A DNA stretch of 43,739 bases, from assembly GCA_025927415.1 (NCBI GenBank), contig JAICLK010000003.1, positions 1 through 43,739 on the forward strand, read 5' to 3'. This document shows, piece after piece, positions 31,937 through 41,380 of this stretch. This DNA comes from Candidatus Saccharimonadota bacterium. GTDB taxonomy: Bacteria; Patescibacteriota; Saccharimonadia; Saccharimonadales; UBA4665. A program made the translations under genes and the position numbers. Every line of letters begins with the position of its first letter. Within the stretch, counting starts at the first letter, position 1. The notes under the pieces are model-generated. The model worked only from the letters and a program-made list of their open reading frames with translations. It did not search any database and had not been told where the DNA came from.

Positions 31937-32485
31937 ATGACCATAAAAACTAAGAAAGTTGCTATCCTTGTGGACAACTACTTTGAACAGGCGGAGTTTG
32001 AAGAGCCACGCGCCCAGCTCCAAGAAGCCGGCGCTAACGTTACAGTAGTGGCTACAGAAAGCAAGCAACTACAGGCATTACGACATACCGACAAAGCCGA
32101 TACCTTTGAAGCAGATGTGTTGTTGGATGAAGTCAACTTCGAGGACTACGATGCTTTAGTGCTGCCCGGCGGTGTAGTCAATGCCGACAAGTTGCGTATG
32201 AACGAAAAGGCTCGTGCATGGGTTGAGCGTTTTACTGACGATGGAAAACTTATTGCTGCTATCTGTCATGCACCGTGGCTGTTGGTGTCTGCAGACGTGG
32301 TAGAAGGCCGCCGGCTCACGAGCCACTTTACGCTGCAAGATGATATTCGAAATGCTGGTGCCGACTGGATTGACCACGAGGTGGTCATGGACGCCAATCT
32401 CATTACCAGTCGACAGCCGGAAGATATGCCAGCTTTTATAGAGGCAATCGAGGCCTGGCTCGAAGGCGTGCTCCTTAAAAAATAG
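31937..32485 (+). CDS. DJ-1/PfpI-family protein (general stress type)
   Basis: 182 residues. VAILVDNYFEQAEFEEP holds the conserved Glu, and KLIAAICHAPWLLVSADVVEGRRLTSH holds the nucleophile Cys in the elbow. LVLPGGVVNADKLR is typical of the PfpI/YhbO group. Proposed activities are protease, glyoxalase or deglycase in stress defence; which one is not settled for the family. ATG follows AAAGGAGG with ideal spacing. Confidence 0.87.
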   Translation: MTIKTKKVAILVDNYFEQAEFEEPRAQLQEAGANVTVVATESKQLQALRHTDKADTFEADVLLDEVNFEDYDALVLPGGVVNADKLRMNEKARAWVERFTDDGKLIAAICHAPWLLVSADVVEGRRLTSHFTLQDDIRNAGADWIDHEVVMDANLITSRQPEDMPAFIEAIEAWLEGVLLKK

Positions 32486-32655
32486 CCAAATTTCATTTAA
32501 TATTAAGTTTTTAGCCGCGCCGGAACGCCGGGCACTGTGAGATATTTTTAGGCTCATTGTGGAAGATCTTCCTGATATTGTGCTAACGACCTCACAGCGC
32601 TTAATTTTCTAGAGCAGTACAGTAAAAGAGTCAACGTAAAGCAAAGGAGGACGAT
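32486..32655. other. Intergenic stretch before the KGG gene
   Basis: 170 bases. A palindrome GAAGATCTTC and a weak GC-rich hairpin (GCCGCGCCGG...CCGGGC) are visible. I see no gene and no convincing promoter. Confidence 0.4.
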
Positions 32656-32847
32656 ATGGTAGACGACAATACCAGCAAGCGTGGTTTTGCGGCCATGGAC
32701 AAAGACAAGCAACGCAAAATTGCAAGCGAAGGTGGCCTAGCTAGCAGTGCCAAGCAGGATATGTCCGAGCTTGGCAAGAAAGGTGCTGCAGCCCAACCAA
32801 TTGAGGCAAAGCGTCTTGGTGGCGAACGCAGCCATCAGAACGAATAA
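32656..32847 (+). CDS. KGG-repeat stress protein (YciG-like)
   Basis: 63 residues, very hydrophilic. Two KGG-type repeats are visible: KRGFAAMDKDKQRKIASEGG and MSELGKKGAAA with a following GGERSHQ. This matches the stress-induced KGG/GsiB family. AAAGGAGG lies just before the ATG, as for the DJ-1 gene upstream, and both are stress-type genes. Confidence 0.85.
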   Translation: MVDDNTSKRGFAAMDKDKQRKIASEGGLASSAKQDMSELGKKGAAAQPIEAKRLGGERSHQNE

Positions 32848-32876
32848 TCAGTATAGTTTAATAACCCCCGCCCCAC

Positions 32877-32904
32877 GCGGGTGAAGGTTCCCTCCTTCAC
32901 CCGC
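32877..32904 (+). terminator. Strong hairpin between the KGG gene and the next gene
   Basis: GCGGGTGAAGG (32877-32887) pairs perfectly with CCTTCACCCGC (32894-32904) around a 6-base loop. There is no U-run, so it could be a leader structure of the downstream gene instead. Confidence 0.45.
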
Positions 32905-32967
32905 ACCCTCAAACTCTATGACACAGAAGTTGGATCAAAAGAACACAAAGAATTGGAGAAAACCAAC

Positions 32968-33333
32968 ATGAAACGGCAACTTAAGAACGGTAAGCAAACC
33001 ATTATCGTCAGGCTCGATAAAGCCAGACACAGAGAGAATGACACAAAGGGTTTTGCGCAGAAGGAGTACGAGGAAATGAACCCCAAGCACAATACAATGC
33101 CATCAAACGAAGAAGAAGTAACCATCGCTCTGCCAGCTACTGCGCTTGAAGCCGCAGGAATACCGGTAGGTACCCAGCTTAGTAGCGGACATAGTGTCTC
33201 GGAGATCGGCAATTCGTTTATGGCCGCTGCGGTTGGCCGAGGCGAGCGATTTCCTTGTTTCAAGAAATTGACTGCGAGCGAGCGCTTAATTATCAAGATT
33301 ACCCGAGAGCATGCCGCTCCGGGTGCGGCTTAG
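32968..33333 (+). CDS. Hypothetical protein
   Basis: 121 residues from the ATG at 32968, with GGAG 11 bases upstream; the frame is open back to 32881, but that stretch holds the hairpin. Basic N-terminal half (KRQLKNGKQTIIVRLDKARHREND), then a region (VTIALPATALEAAGIPVGTQL) that loosely resembles an AbrB/MazE-type strand-loop. No clear family. Confidence 0.55.
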   Translation: MKRQLKNGKQTIIVRLDKARHRENDTKGFAQKEYEEMNPKHNTMPSNEEEVTIALPATALEAAGIPVGTQLSSGHSVSEIGNSFMAAAVGRGERFPCFKKLTASERLIIKITREHAAPGAA

Positions 33334-33369
33334 AGCTCCACTCTTATTTATTTGGCTAGCTGTTTTGGA

Positions 33370-33735
33370 TTATTGGTTTTGGGTCTTCTTGTAGTGCGCA
33401 AGAAATTTCTGGAGAACTACCGCGTGGTTAATGGCAGGATCTTTGGCTGCATATAATAAAGTCAGCATGGGTTTTTCGTCCACCAGTTTTTCAATGACTT
33501 TTACCGCAGCCGAGTTGTTCAATAGCTCATCAGTATATTTACGGCTGAATTCCGTAAAGCGTTCTGGCTTATGGCCAAACCAAGAGCGCAGTGTCGCCGA
33601 AGGAGCGATTTCTTTCAGCCACATATCCAAAGCCGCTCTTTCTTTGCTAATGCCTCTGGGCCAGAGCCTATCGATTAGAACCCGATAGCCATCAACCTCG
33701 GACGGATAGTCATATATACGCTTGATCTGAAGCAT
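33370..33735 (-). CDS. DUF488 family protein (YeaO-like)
   Basis: 121 residues. RIYDYPSEVDGYRVLIDRLWPRGIS and LTLLYAAKDPAINHAVVL are the two conserved blocks of DUF488. Function is not established. The gene is followed on the same strand by the glutaredoxin-unrelated gap at 33333 and preceded by tRNA-Gln. The -10-like TATAAT-type A/T stretch upstream is not clear enough to call. Confidence 0.85.
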   Translation of the reverse strand: MLQIKRIYDYPSEVDGYRVLIDRLWPRGISKERAALDMWLKEIAPSATLRSWFGHKPERFTEFSRKYTDELLNNSAAVKVIEKLVDEKPMLTLLYAAKDPAINHAVVLQKFLAHYKKTQNQ

Positions 33736-33808
33736 GTATTAATTATATGACTCAATACAAAAATAAATCCAGTAACGCAACGTGTTACTGGATGTTGAAC
33801 AGCTGCCA

Positions 33809-33883
33809 TGGCTAGGGCGGAGGGATTCGAACCCCCGAATGCTGGTACCAAAAACCAGTGCCTTACCACTTGGCGACGCCCTA
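33809..33883 (-). tRNA. tRNA-Gln (anticodon TTG), CCA encoded
   Basis: Acceptor TAGGGCG (33883-33877) pairs with CGCCCTA, discriminator G, CCA at 33811-33809. The anticodon stem CTGGT/ACCAG encloses TTTTGGT with TTG at 34-36. The T arm has the usual GGTTCGAATCC. The cloverleaf is complete. Confidence 0.93.
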
Positions 33884-33944
33884 CTATTAACAGATAGATT
33901 TTACTCCATTTCCGTAACTTTTACAATTGCGTCTTAGCATGGGC

Positions 33945-33972
33945 TGGACAAATTTGTGCTAACGCTTATACT
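33945..33972 (+). promoter_or_regulatory. Promoter of the LPNTG surface-protein gene
   Basis: TGGACA (33945-33950), 16-base spacer, TATACT (33967-33972); 7 bases to the ATG at 33980. Predicted leaderless. Confidence 0.5.
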
Positions 33973-33979
33973 CATATGT

Positions 33980-35515
33980 ATGAGTACGGTAAAAAATAAA
34001 AAAACTACCAAAAAAGTAAATACAGCTGCAAAGAGTCGCGCGGTTCGGGCGAGCCGGAGTCGCGCTTCGGTGAAGCGAGCGCATCCGGTCGTGCACCACA
34101 CCAAGCGGATCTTCCGCGCTACCCCTAAGTTTGTGCACGGTGCTATTGCCGGCGCGCTGGTTGGGTTGCTGCTTGTGGCGGTGCTACGCACGAACGCACC
34201 GGTTACGGCGGCAGATTGTGATTCCAACGCGGTTATTTGGTGCGGCGTCACGTCCGGGAGCAACTTGTATACCACGTATCACAAGAACGGTGGTGATGGC
34301 CATAACAGTTCTGCCAGTATCCAATCCATTTATTCATGGTTCAAGATGAACAGTACCGTGATTTCCGAAATGCGCACCAGCGCACAAACCGGCTACGTAA
34401 CCAGTAGTGGTCTAGTGTATCTCAGTAACGGCACAGAAGTTGGCAAAAATGCACTGACTGCTGGCCGCAGCTGGATTAGTGGCAGCACCACGGAAAAAGT
34501 TGGCAGTACGACGTTTTATGTGCGCAAGCCAAGCGTTTCGTTTAAGCAGTCAAAATTGGCGGCACTCATCTTGATGAAGAATGGCGTATTCCAGCACGCA
34601 GTTCTGGAAAGTTGCGGCAATCCGGTTAACGCCACACCGACGACCTCACCACCGAAAAAGCCAAGCTACTCCATCCAGAAGCAAGTTCGTATTCCGGGCA
34701 ATAACAGTTGGTCTGGCTCTGTCAGTACGTTGTCAGATACCACGGTGCAATATCGAATTACAGTAAGGAGCACTGGTGCGGTGGCTGCCAGAAATATTAA
34801 AGTCACCGATAGGTTGCCTAGTGGCGTCAGCTACAAAAACGGTTTGAATCGGAATGGTGTAGCCGTGAACCCTAGTAATTTCTTTGGCACCAAAGGCGAC
34901 ATTATTAGCCTGAACCCGGGCGCAAGCGCCACGTACACATTCAATGCAGTTGTTGGACCGAAGGACGTTCCCGCAAATTGCTCGCCGAAAATGCTCACCA
35001 ACACGGCATTCATAAGTGCTTCGGGCCTGCCGAACGAGAACAGCTCTGCCAAGGTTAACGAGGAGTGCGCGGCCAATCCCAACTATAGCTGTACTAACAT
35101 GAGTGTGATTCAGCTTTCGACTACGAATTTCAGCTTCACAACAAATGCTTCGGTTGCCAATGGCGCAAAAATCGTCAGCTACAATTACGATTTTGGCGAT
35201 GGCACAACGAAAACGGTGAACAGCAGCGCTAAGTCCAATAGCATTACGCACAATTACGCCAAACTCGGCACCTACAACGTGGCGGTAAGTCTGGCTATCA
35301 ACCTCAACGGTAAGCTGGTTACCAGCAACATGTGCCAAACGACCGTGACACCGAGCACCACAGTAGTAACGACATCGAAGATTACCAGTTTGCCAAACAC
35401 GGGTCCAGGTGCTGTGATCCTCATCGCCATTCTGTCGATTGTTGGCGGCTATGCCACGCACCACGCACACCGCCACATTCAGCGCAAACGCCGCGCCGCG
35501 CATCGTAGCGCATGA
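33980..35515 (+). CDS. Surface protein with DUF11 and PKD domains and an LPNTG-type anchor
   Basis: 511 residues. A very basic N-terminus is followed by a TM/signal segment at about 55-72 (VHGAIAGALVGLLLVAVL). An extracellular part follows: a Cys-bearing N-domain (ADCDSNAVIWCGV), a DUF11-type repeat (YRITVRSTGAVAARNIKVTD), then a PKD-like domain (NYDFGDGTTKTV). The end is LPNTGPG, a hydrophobic helix and a basic tail (HIQRKRRAAHR), the sortase-type sorting signal. Probably exposed on the cell surface and involved in contact. No sortase gene is in the window. Confidence 0.8.
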   Translation: MSTVKNKKTTKKVNTAAKSRAVRASRSRASVKRAHPVVHHTKRIFRATPKFVHGAIAGALVGLLLVAVLRTNAPVTAADCDSNAVIWCGVTSGSNLYTTYHKNGGDGHNSSASIQSIYSWFKMNSTVISEMRTSAQTGYVTSSGLVYLSNGTEVGKNALTAGRSWISGSTTEKVGSTTFYVRKPSVSFKQSKLAALILMKNGVFQHAVLESCGNPVNATPTTSPPKKPSYSIQKQVRIPGNNSWSGSVSTLSDTTVQYRITVRSTGAVAARNIKVTDRLPSGVSYKNGLNRNGVAVNPSNFFGTKGDIISLNPGASATYTFNAVVGPKDVPANCSPKMLTNTAFISASGLPNENSSAKVNEECAANPNYSCTNMSVIQLSTTNFSFTTNASVANGAKIVSYNYDFGDGTTKTVNSSAKSNSITHNYAKLGTYNVAVSLAINLNGKLVTSNMCQTTVTPSTTVVTTSKITSLPNTGPGAVILIAILSIVGGYATHHAHRHIQRKRRAAHRSA

Positions 35516-35527
35516 GTTGCTGCAGTT

Positions 35528-35556
35528 TTGCGAAAGTTGGCCACGTACGGTATAGT
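35528..35556 (+). promoter_or_regulatory. Promoter of the alpha/beta hydrolase gene
   Basis: TTGCGA (35528-35533), 17-base spacer, TATAGT (35551-35556); ATG at 35568, 11 bases after the -10 box. Confidence 0.6.
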
Positions 35557-35567
35557 TTGGCTTAACT

Positions 35568-36500
35568 ATGGTTAAAAAATCCGAGCGAAAACCGGCCGAC
35601 TATATCGTGCCGCTTGACATGAACGGCTTATCGGGGCGCATGTTGTACTTGCCGCCACCGAAAGGAAAAAAGCGCGAGATATTGCTGTTATACGGCCAAC
35701 ATTCCAGCTTGGAACGTTGGTGGGGTATCGCGCAGGTGCTCAACCGTTACGGTGCGGTAACCATGCCGGATTGGCCTGGCTTTGGTGGCATGGACAGTTT
35801 TTATAAAGTTGGCAAGAAGCCAAATTTCGATAACTACGCCGACTATTTGGCGGCGTTCGTGCGCATGCGTTACAAACACAAGCGCGTCACTATCGTGGGC
35901 ATGAGTTTCGGGTTTGTATCCGCAACGCGCATGCTGCAGCGTTTCCCTGACCTTGTCAAAAAAGTTGACCTTTTCGTGAGCTTAGTTGGCTTTGCACACA
36001 AAGATGATTTTTCTGTCAGCCGAGCGACGTATTGGTTCTGGCGTATTGGCTCTACGGTGTTTGGTTGGCCTCCCCTGGCGACGTTTTTCCGATTAGCCTT
36101 TTTGCAACCTGTGGTACTACGGTTTGTTTACCAATACACCGGACATGCAAAGTTCAAAGACTTAAGCAAAGAGCAAGCCAAAGCAATGTCAGAGGTAGAA
36201 ATTTGGCTGTGGCGCCAAAACGATCTTCGTACATGGTTCTACTCGACCGTGCAAATGCTAACCCTCGACAACTGTAAGGTGAAGGTTGACTTGCCAGTGT
36301 GGCATGTTGGTGTGGCGCATGATCATTTCTTTGACAATGCAGTTATCGAGCAGCACATGCGCATCATTTTTAATGATTTCCACAGTGCGAACCTAACTCC
36401 CAACACGAGCGCCCATGCACCAACAGTTATTGCCGACGAGAAAGATGCGGCACCATTTGTGCCCTCGCAGCTTCGGCGTCTACTCTCGCGCCAACCTTGA
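35568..36500 (+). CDS. Alpha/beta hydrolase
   Basis: 310 residues. ILLLYGQHSSLERWWGIAQVL is the first strand and oxyanion region, VTIVGMSFGFVSATRML carries the G-x-S-x-G nucleophile elbow (GMSFG), and WHVGVAHDHFF holds the acid/His end of the triad (the final His cannot be assigned by eye). Substrate unknown. It precedes two GT4 glycosyltransferases on the same strand, which have their own -10 box. Confidence 0.78.
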   Translation: MVKKSERKPADYIVPLDMNGLSGRMLYLPPPKGKKREILLLYGQHSSLERWWGIAQVLNRYGAVTMPDWPGFGGMDSFYKVGKKPNFDNYADYLAAFVRMRYKHKRVTIVGMSFGFVSATRMLQRFPDLVKKVDLFVSLVGFAHKDDFSVSRATYWFWRIGSTVFGWPPLATFFRLAFLQPVVLRFVYQYTGHAKFKDLSKEQAKAMSEVEIWLWRQNDLRTWFYSTVQMLTLDNCKVKVDLPVWHVGVAHDHFFDNAVIEQHMRIIFNDFHSANLTPNTSAHAPTVIADEKDAAPFVPSQLRRLLSRQP

Positions 36501-36513
36501 CAATCGTCGCTTG

Positions 36514-36522
36514 TGCTATAAT
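36514..36522 (+). promoter_or_regulatory. -10 box of the GT4 gene pair
   Basis: TATAAT (36517-36522), 11 bases before the ATG at 36534. TTGACA at 36497-36502 is only 14 bases upstream, shorter than optimal, so the -35 is doubtful. Confidence 0.45.
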
Positions 36523-36533
36523 GATAGATAATC

Positions 36534-37694
36534 ATGAAGATTGGACTGGTCTGTCCGTATAACATTGCCTACGGTGGCGGCGTACAAAAACTGGTGCTGG
36601 CTTACCAGGCTGAACTCGCACGGCGTGGCCACGATGCATACATTATTACTCCCGAGCCGCGGGAAATGCGCGAGGACTTCCAGCACGATCACGTCATTTT
36701 TCTTGGCAGCGGCACTGAAGTTGCCAATCCGCTGCACACAACCGGCCAAGTCTCGGCCGGCCTCAATGAAGAGATCGATGAAGTTCTGAACGAGTATAAA
36801 TTCGATGTGCTGCATTTCCATGAGCCTGGCGTGCCCATGCTTGGCCGGCAAATGCTTGCGCGCAGCAACACGGTGAATGTTGCTACGTTTCATGCTGCCT
36901 TTCCCGAAACGGTCGTTGGCCGCACGTTTGCACGCGTGGCTACGCCGTATATCAAACCATTGCTGCGCCTCATCGACGAATACGTGGCAGTTTCGCCCGC
37001 CGCAGCAGAGTATGTCCACGAGCTTACCGGTATGCCCGTCGCTATTATTCCAAATCCTATCGACACCAAGCACTACAAACCACCAAAAACCCGCGATGAT
37101 TCCGGGCTGCGCAAAACCATCCTGTATGTCGGCCGTCTGGAAGGGCGCAAGGGCGTGCATTTCTTGTTGCGAGCGTTTGCACTACTAGAGCAAAAGCGCC
37201 CAGACGTTTCGTTGTTGATTGCCGGAGATGGCACCGACCGAGAAAAATTGGAACGTCAAGCACGGCATCTCAATCTAAAAAATGTAGAATTTGTCGGCTA
37301 CGTTACCGAAGCACAGAAACTCGAATATTTGCAAACGTGCGACCTCTTTTGTGCGCCGTCGGCTTATGGCGAGAGTTTTGGTTTGGTGCTGCTTGAGGCT
37401 ATGGCAACCGGGCTCGTTACCGTGGCTGGCAACAATCCGGGTTATCGTTCGGTGCTCACCGGCCTCGGTGCCATTTCGCTGGTAAGTCCTCGCCGTGAAG
37501 ATGATTTTGCGCATCGCCTGGACATACTGTTGTACGAAAATTCTTTGCGTAAACTGTGGCGTGACTGGGCGAAAAGCGAGATCAAGCAATACAACGTGCG
37601 CGTGATCATCGATCAATACGAAGCGCTCTACGAGCGGGCAATCAAAAAACACAAGCGTAAGTACCGTACGCATAAGCCCAATGAACAAGCTTAA
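36534..37694 (+). CDS. Glycosyltransferase family 4 (PimA-like)
   Basis: 386 residues, GT-B fold. NIAYGGGVQKLVLAYQAELARRGHD is the glycine-rich acceptor-side loop, LYVGRLEGRKGVHFLLRAF starts the C-terminal domain, and GESFGLVLLEAMATG carries the E-x7-E donor-binding motif. Closest in style to phosphatidylinositol mannosyltransferases and related glycolipid enzymes. It probably acts on the inner face of the membrane. It overlaps the next GT4 gene by 14 bases. Confidence 0.87.
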   Translation: MKIGLVCPYNIAYGGGVQKLVLAYQAELARRGHDAYIITPEPREMREDFQHDHVIFLGSGTEVANPLHTTGQVSAGLNEEIDEVLNEYKFDVLHFHEPGVPMLGRQMLARSNTVNVATFHAAFPETVVGRTFARVATPYIKPLLRLIDEYVAVSPAAAEYVHELTGMPVAIIPNPIDTKHYKPPKTRDDSGLRKTILYVGRLEGRKGVHFLLRAFALLEQKRPDVSLLIAGDGTDREKLERQARHLNLKNVEFVGYVTEAQKLEYLQTCDLFCAPSAYGESFGLVLLEAMATGLVTVAGNNPGYRSVLTGLGAISLVSPRREDDFAHRLDILLYENSLRKLWRDWAKSEIKQYNVRVIIDQYEALYERAIKKHKRKYRTHKPNEQA

Positions 37695-38826
37695 AATAGG
37701 CTTTGTGCTCGACGATTCGCTGGATACGCCGGATGGTGTACAGCAGTATGTGCTAGCGCTGGGCAGTTGGCTGAGTAAGCAAGGCCACGACGTGCACTAC
37801 CTTGTGGGCGAAACGCACCGAACTGACATTGCTAACGTGCACGCTCTAAGTCGCAACATGCACGTGCGTTTCAATGGCAACGGCATGTCTACTCCTCTGC
37901 CCGTGAACCCGCGGAAAATCCAGGCGTTATTAGCCAAAGAGAAATTTGACGTCTTGCACGTGCAGATGCCCTACAGTCCATTTTTGGCGCAGCAGATTAT
38001 CAACAAGGCGCCCTCATCGACGGCCATCATCGGCACGTTCCATATTATGCCCCAGTCGGGCTTGGCAGATGCGGCGAATCGCTTTCTTGGCTTCTTGCTG
38101 CGTGGCTCGCTGAAGCGCTTTGATCAAGTATTTGCCGTATCGAATGCCGCTGCCGGCTTTGCACGCAAAACCTTTAATGTAGACGCGGACGTTCTGCCAA
38201 ATGTCGTTGACGTAACACGCTTTGCCAGCGCCAAGCCGCTGCCGCAATATAACGACGACACGTTAACTGTGATGTTTTTGGGCCGGCTGGTGCCGCGCAA
38301 AGGTGCGCGAACGTTACTGGAAGCAGTGAGTATTCTTAATCAATTGGAAAAGCACAAGAGCCTACCGCCGTTTCGCGTCGTCATTTGTGGCAAAGGGCCG
38401 TTAGCGAGCGAGCTGCAGCAATACGCTGCGACTGAAGGCATCGAGGATTTGGTAGAGTTTGCAGGCTTTATTGCCGAAGACGACAAGCCGTCATATCTTG
38501 CCAGTGCCGACATTATGGTGTTTCCGAGTAGCGGTGGTGAGAGCTTCGGTATTGTGCTCATCGAGGCAATGGCGTCTGGCAGGCCGGTAGTGCTGGCGGG
38601 TGATAATCCTGGCTATCGGTCAGTGTTATCGCCTAAACCCGAACTACTGTTCGACCCCAAAAATGCCGTTGCACTATCCCAAAAACTTACAGAATATTTG
38701 CAAGTTAAACGTACTCGCACGGAAGCTGTAACATGGCAAAAAGCCTACGTTCCGCAATTTGATGTAGCAACCGTCGGCAAGAAGCTGCTGAAAACATACC
38801 GTGAACAGTTGCAAGAAAAGCATTAA
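37681..38826 (+). CDS. Glycosyltransferase family 4, second of pair
   Basis: 381 residues. GFVLDDSLDTPDGVQQYVLAL, MFLGRLVPRKGARTLLEAV and GESFGIVLIEAMASG match the GT4 layout of the preceding gene, so the two look like paralogues that add successive sugars to one lipid. The 14-base overlap implies coupled translation. Sugar and lipid are not determined. Confidence 0.87.
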   Translation: MNKLKIGFVLDDSLDTPDGVQQYVLALGSWLSKQGHDVHYLVGETHRTDIANVHALSRNMHVRFNGNGMSTPLPVNPRKIQALLAKEKFDVLHVQMPYSPFLAQQIINKAPSSTAIIGTFHIMPQSGLADAANRFLGFLLRGSLKRFDQVFAVSNAAAGFARKTFNVDADVLPNVVDVTRFASAKPLPQYNDDTLTVMFLGRLVPRKGARTLLEAVSILNQLEKHKSLPPFRVVICGKGPLASELQQYAATEGIEDLVEFAGFIAEDDKPSYLASADIMVFPSSGGESFGIVLIEAMASGRPVVLAGDNPGYRSVLSPKPELLFDPKNAVALSQKLTEYLQVKRTRTEAVTWQKAYVPQFDVATVGKKLLKTYREQLQEKH

Positions 38827-38843
38827 ATAGGGATAATGGCTTT

Positions 38844-39941
38844 ATGTTTAAGCTCCGACAAAAGAAAGACGACGCAGATTTAGAAATAACTATCGGCAAC
38901 CGCACGGTCATCCGGGTACTGTTTCTTGTGGTGTTGTTCATGCTTTTCTTTGCAGCCCTGCGCAAGGCGGATCATGCGCTTATTCTTATCTTCATCGCCT
39001 TCTTCTTGGCTGTGGCGTTAAACGCGCCAGTGCATTGGCTGGCCAGTCATTTGCCGGGCCGAACGCGCGGCGACCGTGGCGTGGCTACGGCTGCTTCTGC
39101 TGCAATTGTCGTGCTTGTTCTCGTAGGTTTTTTGGCGAGTGTCGTGCCACCAATTGCGCATCAGACCAGCAGTTTTATTGACGCAGCCCCAGGCTATATT
39201 AGTGATATTCAAAATCAGAACGGTCAGGTGGGCAAGTTTGTACAACGCTACCATCTGCAAGATGAAGTCAGCAAGGTTTCTGGCCAGCTGAAAGAACGAC
39301 TCAATGGCGTCGCTGGCAGCACAGTGTCTGCTGTTACGAGTTTGGGTAGCAGTATTTTTGCGGTACTTACCGTACTCGTGCTCACTTTTATGATGTTAGT
39401 CGAAGGACCGCACTGGGTTGATATTGCCACCGAACTCATTCCTACCAAAAAGCAAGGTTACGCGAGAGAGCTGGGCCACGATATGTACCACGTTATTCGA
39501 GGGTATGTGAACGGCCAAGTGATTTTGGCTGCACTGGCTTCAGCGCTTATCGTGCCGGCACTCTTTATTTTGCACATTAGCTATCCGATTGCGCTGATGT
39601 TCGTGGTATTTGTTTGCGGACTCATTCCCATGGTTGGTCATACCATCGGTGCTTTCATCGTTACCCTTGTGGCGCTCTTCCACTCCATCCCAGTAGCGAT
39701 CATCATTCTGGCCTACTACATTTTGTACCAACAGATTGAAAACTATCTTATTCAGCCACATATTCAAGCCAACACAACCAACCTTTCGCCGCTCCTCGTG
39801 TTCGTTGCCGTTGTAGTTGGGGTGAGTTTTGATGGTCTGCTGGGCGGCCTGGTTGCTATTCCGCTGATGGGTTGCCTGCGAGTAATTGTGGTTGACCAAC
39901 TCAACCGCCGCCATCTCGTTCATGAACTCGCCGAAGAGTAA
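38844..39941 (+). CDS. AI-2E transporter family (PerM/YhhT) membrane protein
   Basis: 365 residues, about eight membrane helices. The family pattern is clear: ALILIFIAFFLAVALNAPVHWLA near the start, a soluble segment (about 100-170), then MLVEGPHW, GLIPMVGHTIGAF and the NYLIQPHIQANTTNLSPLLV ending block. Members have been linked to export of small molecules and Na+/H+ antiport; the substrate here is unknown. It starts 17 bases after the GT4 gene and may be in that operon. Confidence 0.87.
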   Translation: MFKLRQKKDDADLEITIGNRTVIRVLFLVVLFMLFFAALRKADHALILIFIAFFLAVALNAPVHWLASHLPGRTRGDRGVATAASAAIVVLVLVGFLASVVPPIAHQTSSFIDAAPGYISDIQNQNGQVGKFVQRYHLQDEVSKVSGQLKERLNGVAGSTVSAVTSLGSSIFAVLTVLVLTFMMLVEGPHWVDIATELIPTKKQGYARELGHDMYHVIRGYVNGQVILAALASALIVPALFILHISYPIALMFVVFVCGLIPMVGHTIGAFIVTLVALFHSIPVAIIILAYYILYQQIENYLIQPHIQANTTNLSPLLVFVAVVVGVSFDGLLGGLVAIPLMGCLRVIVVDQLNRRHLVHELAEE

Positions 39942-39952
39942 TACTCACACTC

Positions 39953-41359
39953 CTAAAGTCGAAACCAAAGAGCACCGTTCGGTGTGTCGCGTAGCCCAAT
40001 ACCCTGCTCTGCCAGGTTGTCACGAAGTTCGTCACTTTTCGCCCAGTCCTTGTTTGCCCTGGCTTCTTCGCGTTTGTTAATCTGGCCTTTTTGTTCGTCA
40101 GAAATGTCTTGGCTACGCAGAAGGTTAACGCCTAAGTAGTCGCGAATGCTTTCCAGGAGGTTTACCAGGCCTTTTAGGTCGGCATCCGTTAAGCTCATGA
40201 CTTCGATAGCGCTAAAAAAATTATCAATTCGCGACAATGCACTTGGTGTATCCAGATCATTTTGCAAAGTGTTCAGTAGGTCAAGCGCTGCTTTGCTTGC
40301 GCCAGCTTCGATGGTTACATCACCGCCTGGGGTTTGCGGCTGAAAACGTCGGTCGGCAACTTCCTGCCAGTGTTGTAAGCGATTCTTGGCAGCTTCGAGC
40401 GATTCCCAACTAAACTTGCTTTGGCTGCGGTAATGGCTCTCCAGCACATGCAAGCGCAAGACTTCTAGACTGTAGCCTTTGGCTTCAATGTCTTCGAGTG
40501 TGATGCCGTTGCCTAAGCTCTTGCTAATCTTTTCGCCCTCCACGGTAATGTGGTTGGTGTGCATCCAGTAGTTTGCAAACGGTTTGCCGGTTGCGGCTTC
40601 GCTTTGGGCAATTTCGTTGGTATGGTGCACGGGTACGTGGTCGATGCCGCCGGCGTGGATGTCCAGCGTTTCGCCCAGATATTTCATGCTCATAGCCGAA
40701 CATTCGATGTGCCAGCCCGGAAAACCGTTGCCCCACGGGCTGTCCCACTCCATGTCTCGTTGATGGTCGGCTGGGCTGAATTTCCAGAGGGCGAAGTCGC
40801 CTACGTTGCGCTTTTCTTTATTAAACTCTACACGCTTGCCCGCTTGCTGTTCATCGAGGTCGAGCCGAGCGAAATTGGCGTACTTCGGAAACTTGCTTGT
40901 GTCATAATAAATGCCATCGCTGGTTTTGTACGTAAACCCCTTTTCTTCGAGTTTTTGGATGAGGGCGATTTGTTCGGGAATGTGGTCGGTGGCTCGTGGC
41001 AGAAAGTCTGGCTGCAAAATATTTAAGCGCTCTAAGCCCTTTTCAAAATAATCGGCGTAAAATTTCGCGATGTCCCACGCGGTTTTGCCTTCACGTCGGG
41101 CGCCTTTTTCGAGCTTGTCTTCGCCTTCGTCGGCGTCACTTACCAAGTGGCCAACGTCCGTAATGTTCATCACCCACTTTGGCTGCAGGCCGCTGGCTTT
41201 TAGGGTTCGGATGAGAATATCTTCGCGAATGTACGTAAACCAGTTGCCAATGTGCAGATAGTCGTATACGGTTGGGCCGCAGGTGTACACCGTAACGGTG
41301 GGTGGATGTAGCGGCTGAATTTCTTCCACCTGGCGAGTGGGTGTGTTGTAGAGTTTCAT
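39953..41359 (-). CDS. cysS: Cysteinyl-tRNA synthetase
   Basis: 468 residues. [16 protein letters not shown] carries the first zinc Cys and the HIGH motif (HIGN), [10 protein letters not shown] has the further zinc ligands, and [11 protein letters not shown] is the KMSKS loop (KISKS). It charges tRNA-Cys with cysteine. Convergent with the AI-2E gene, with only 11 bases between stops. The C-terminal anticodon-binding part ends in the usual DTPNGALWF. Confidence 0.95.
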   Translation of the reverse strand: MKLYNTPTRQVEEIQPLHPPTVTVYTCGPTVYDYLHIGNWFTYIREDILIRTLKASGLQPKWVMNITDVGHLVSDADEGEDKLEKGARREGKTAWDIAKFYADYFEKGLERLNILQPDFLPRATDHIPEQIALIQKLEEKGFTYKTSDGIYYDTSKFPKYANFARLDLDEQQAGKRVEFNKEKRNVGDFALWKFSPADHQRDMEWDSPWGNGFPGWHIECSAMSMKYLGETLDIHAGGIDHVPVHHTNEIAQSEAATGKPFANYWMHTNHITVEGEKISKSLGNGITLEDIEAKGYSLEVLRLHVLESHYRSQSKFSWESLEAAKNRLQHWQEVADRRFQPQTPGGDVTIEAGASKAALDLLNTLQNDLDTPSALSRIDNFFSAIEVMSLTDADLKGLVNLLESIRDYLGVNLLRSQDISDEQKGQINKREEARANKDWAKSDELRDNLAEQGIGLRDTPNGALWFRL

Positions 41360-41380
41360 GGTTTTTTCTAGTATATCATT

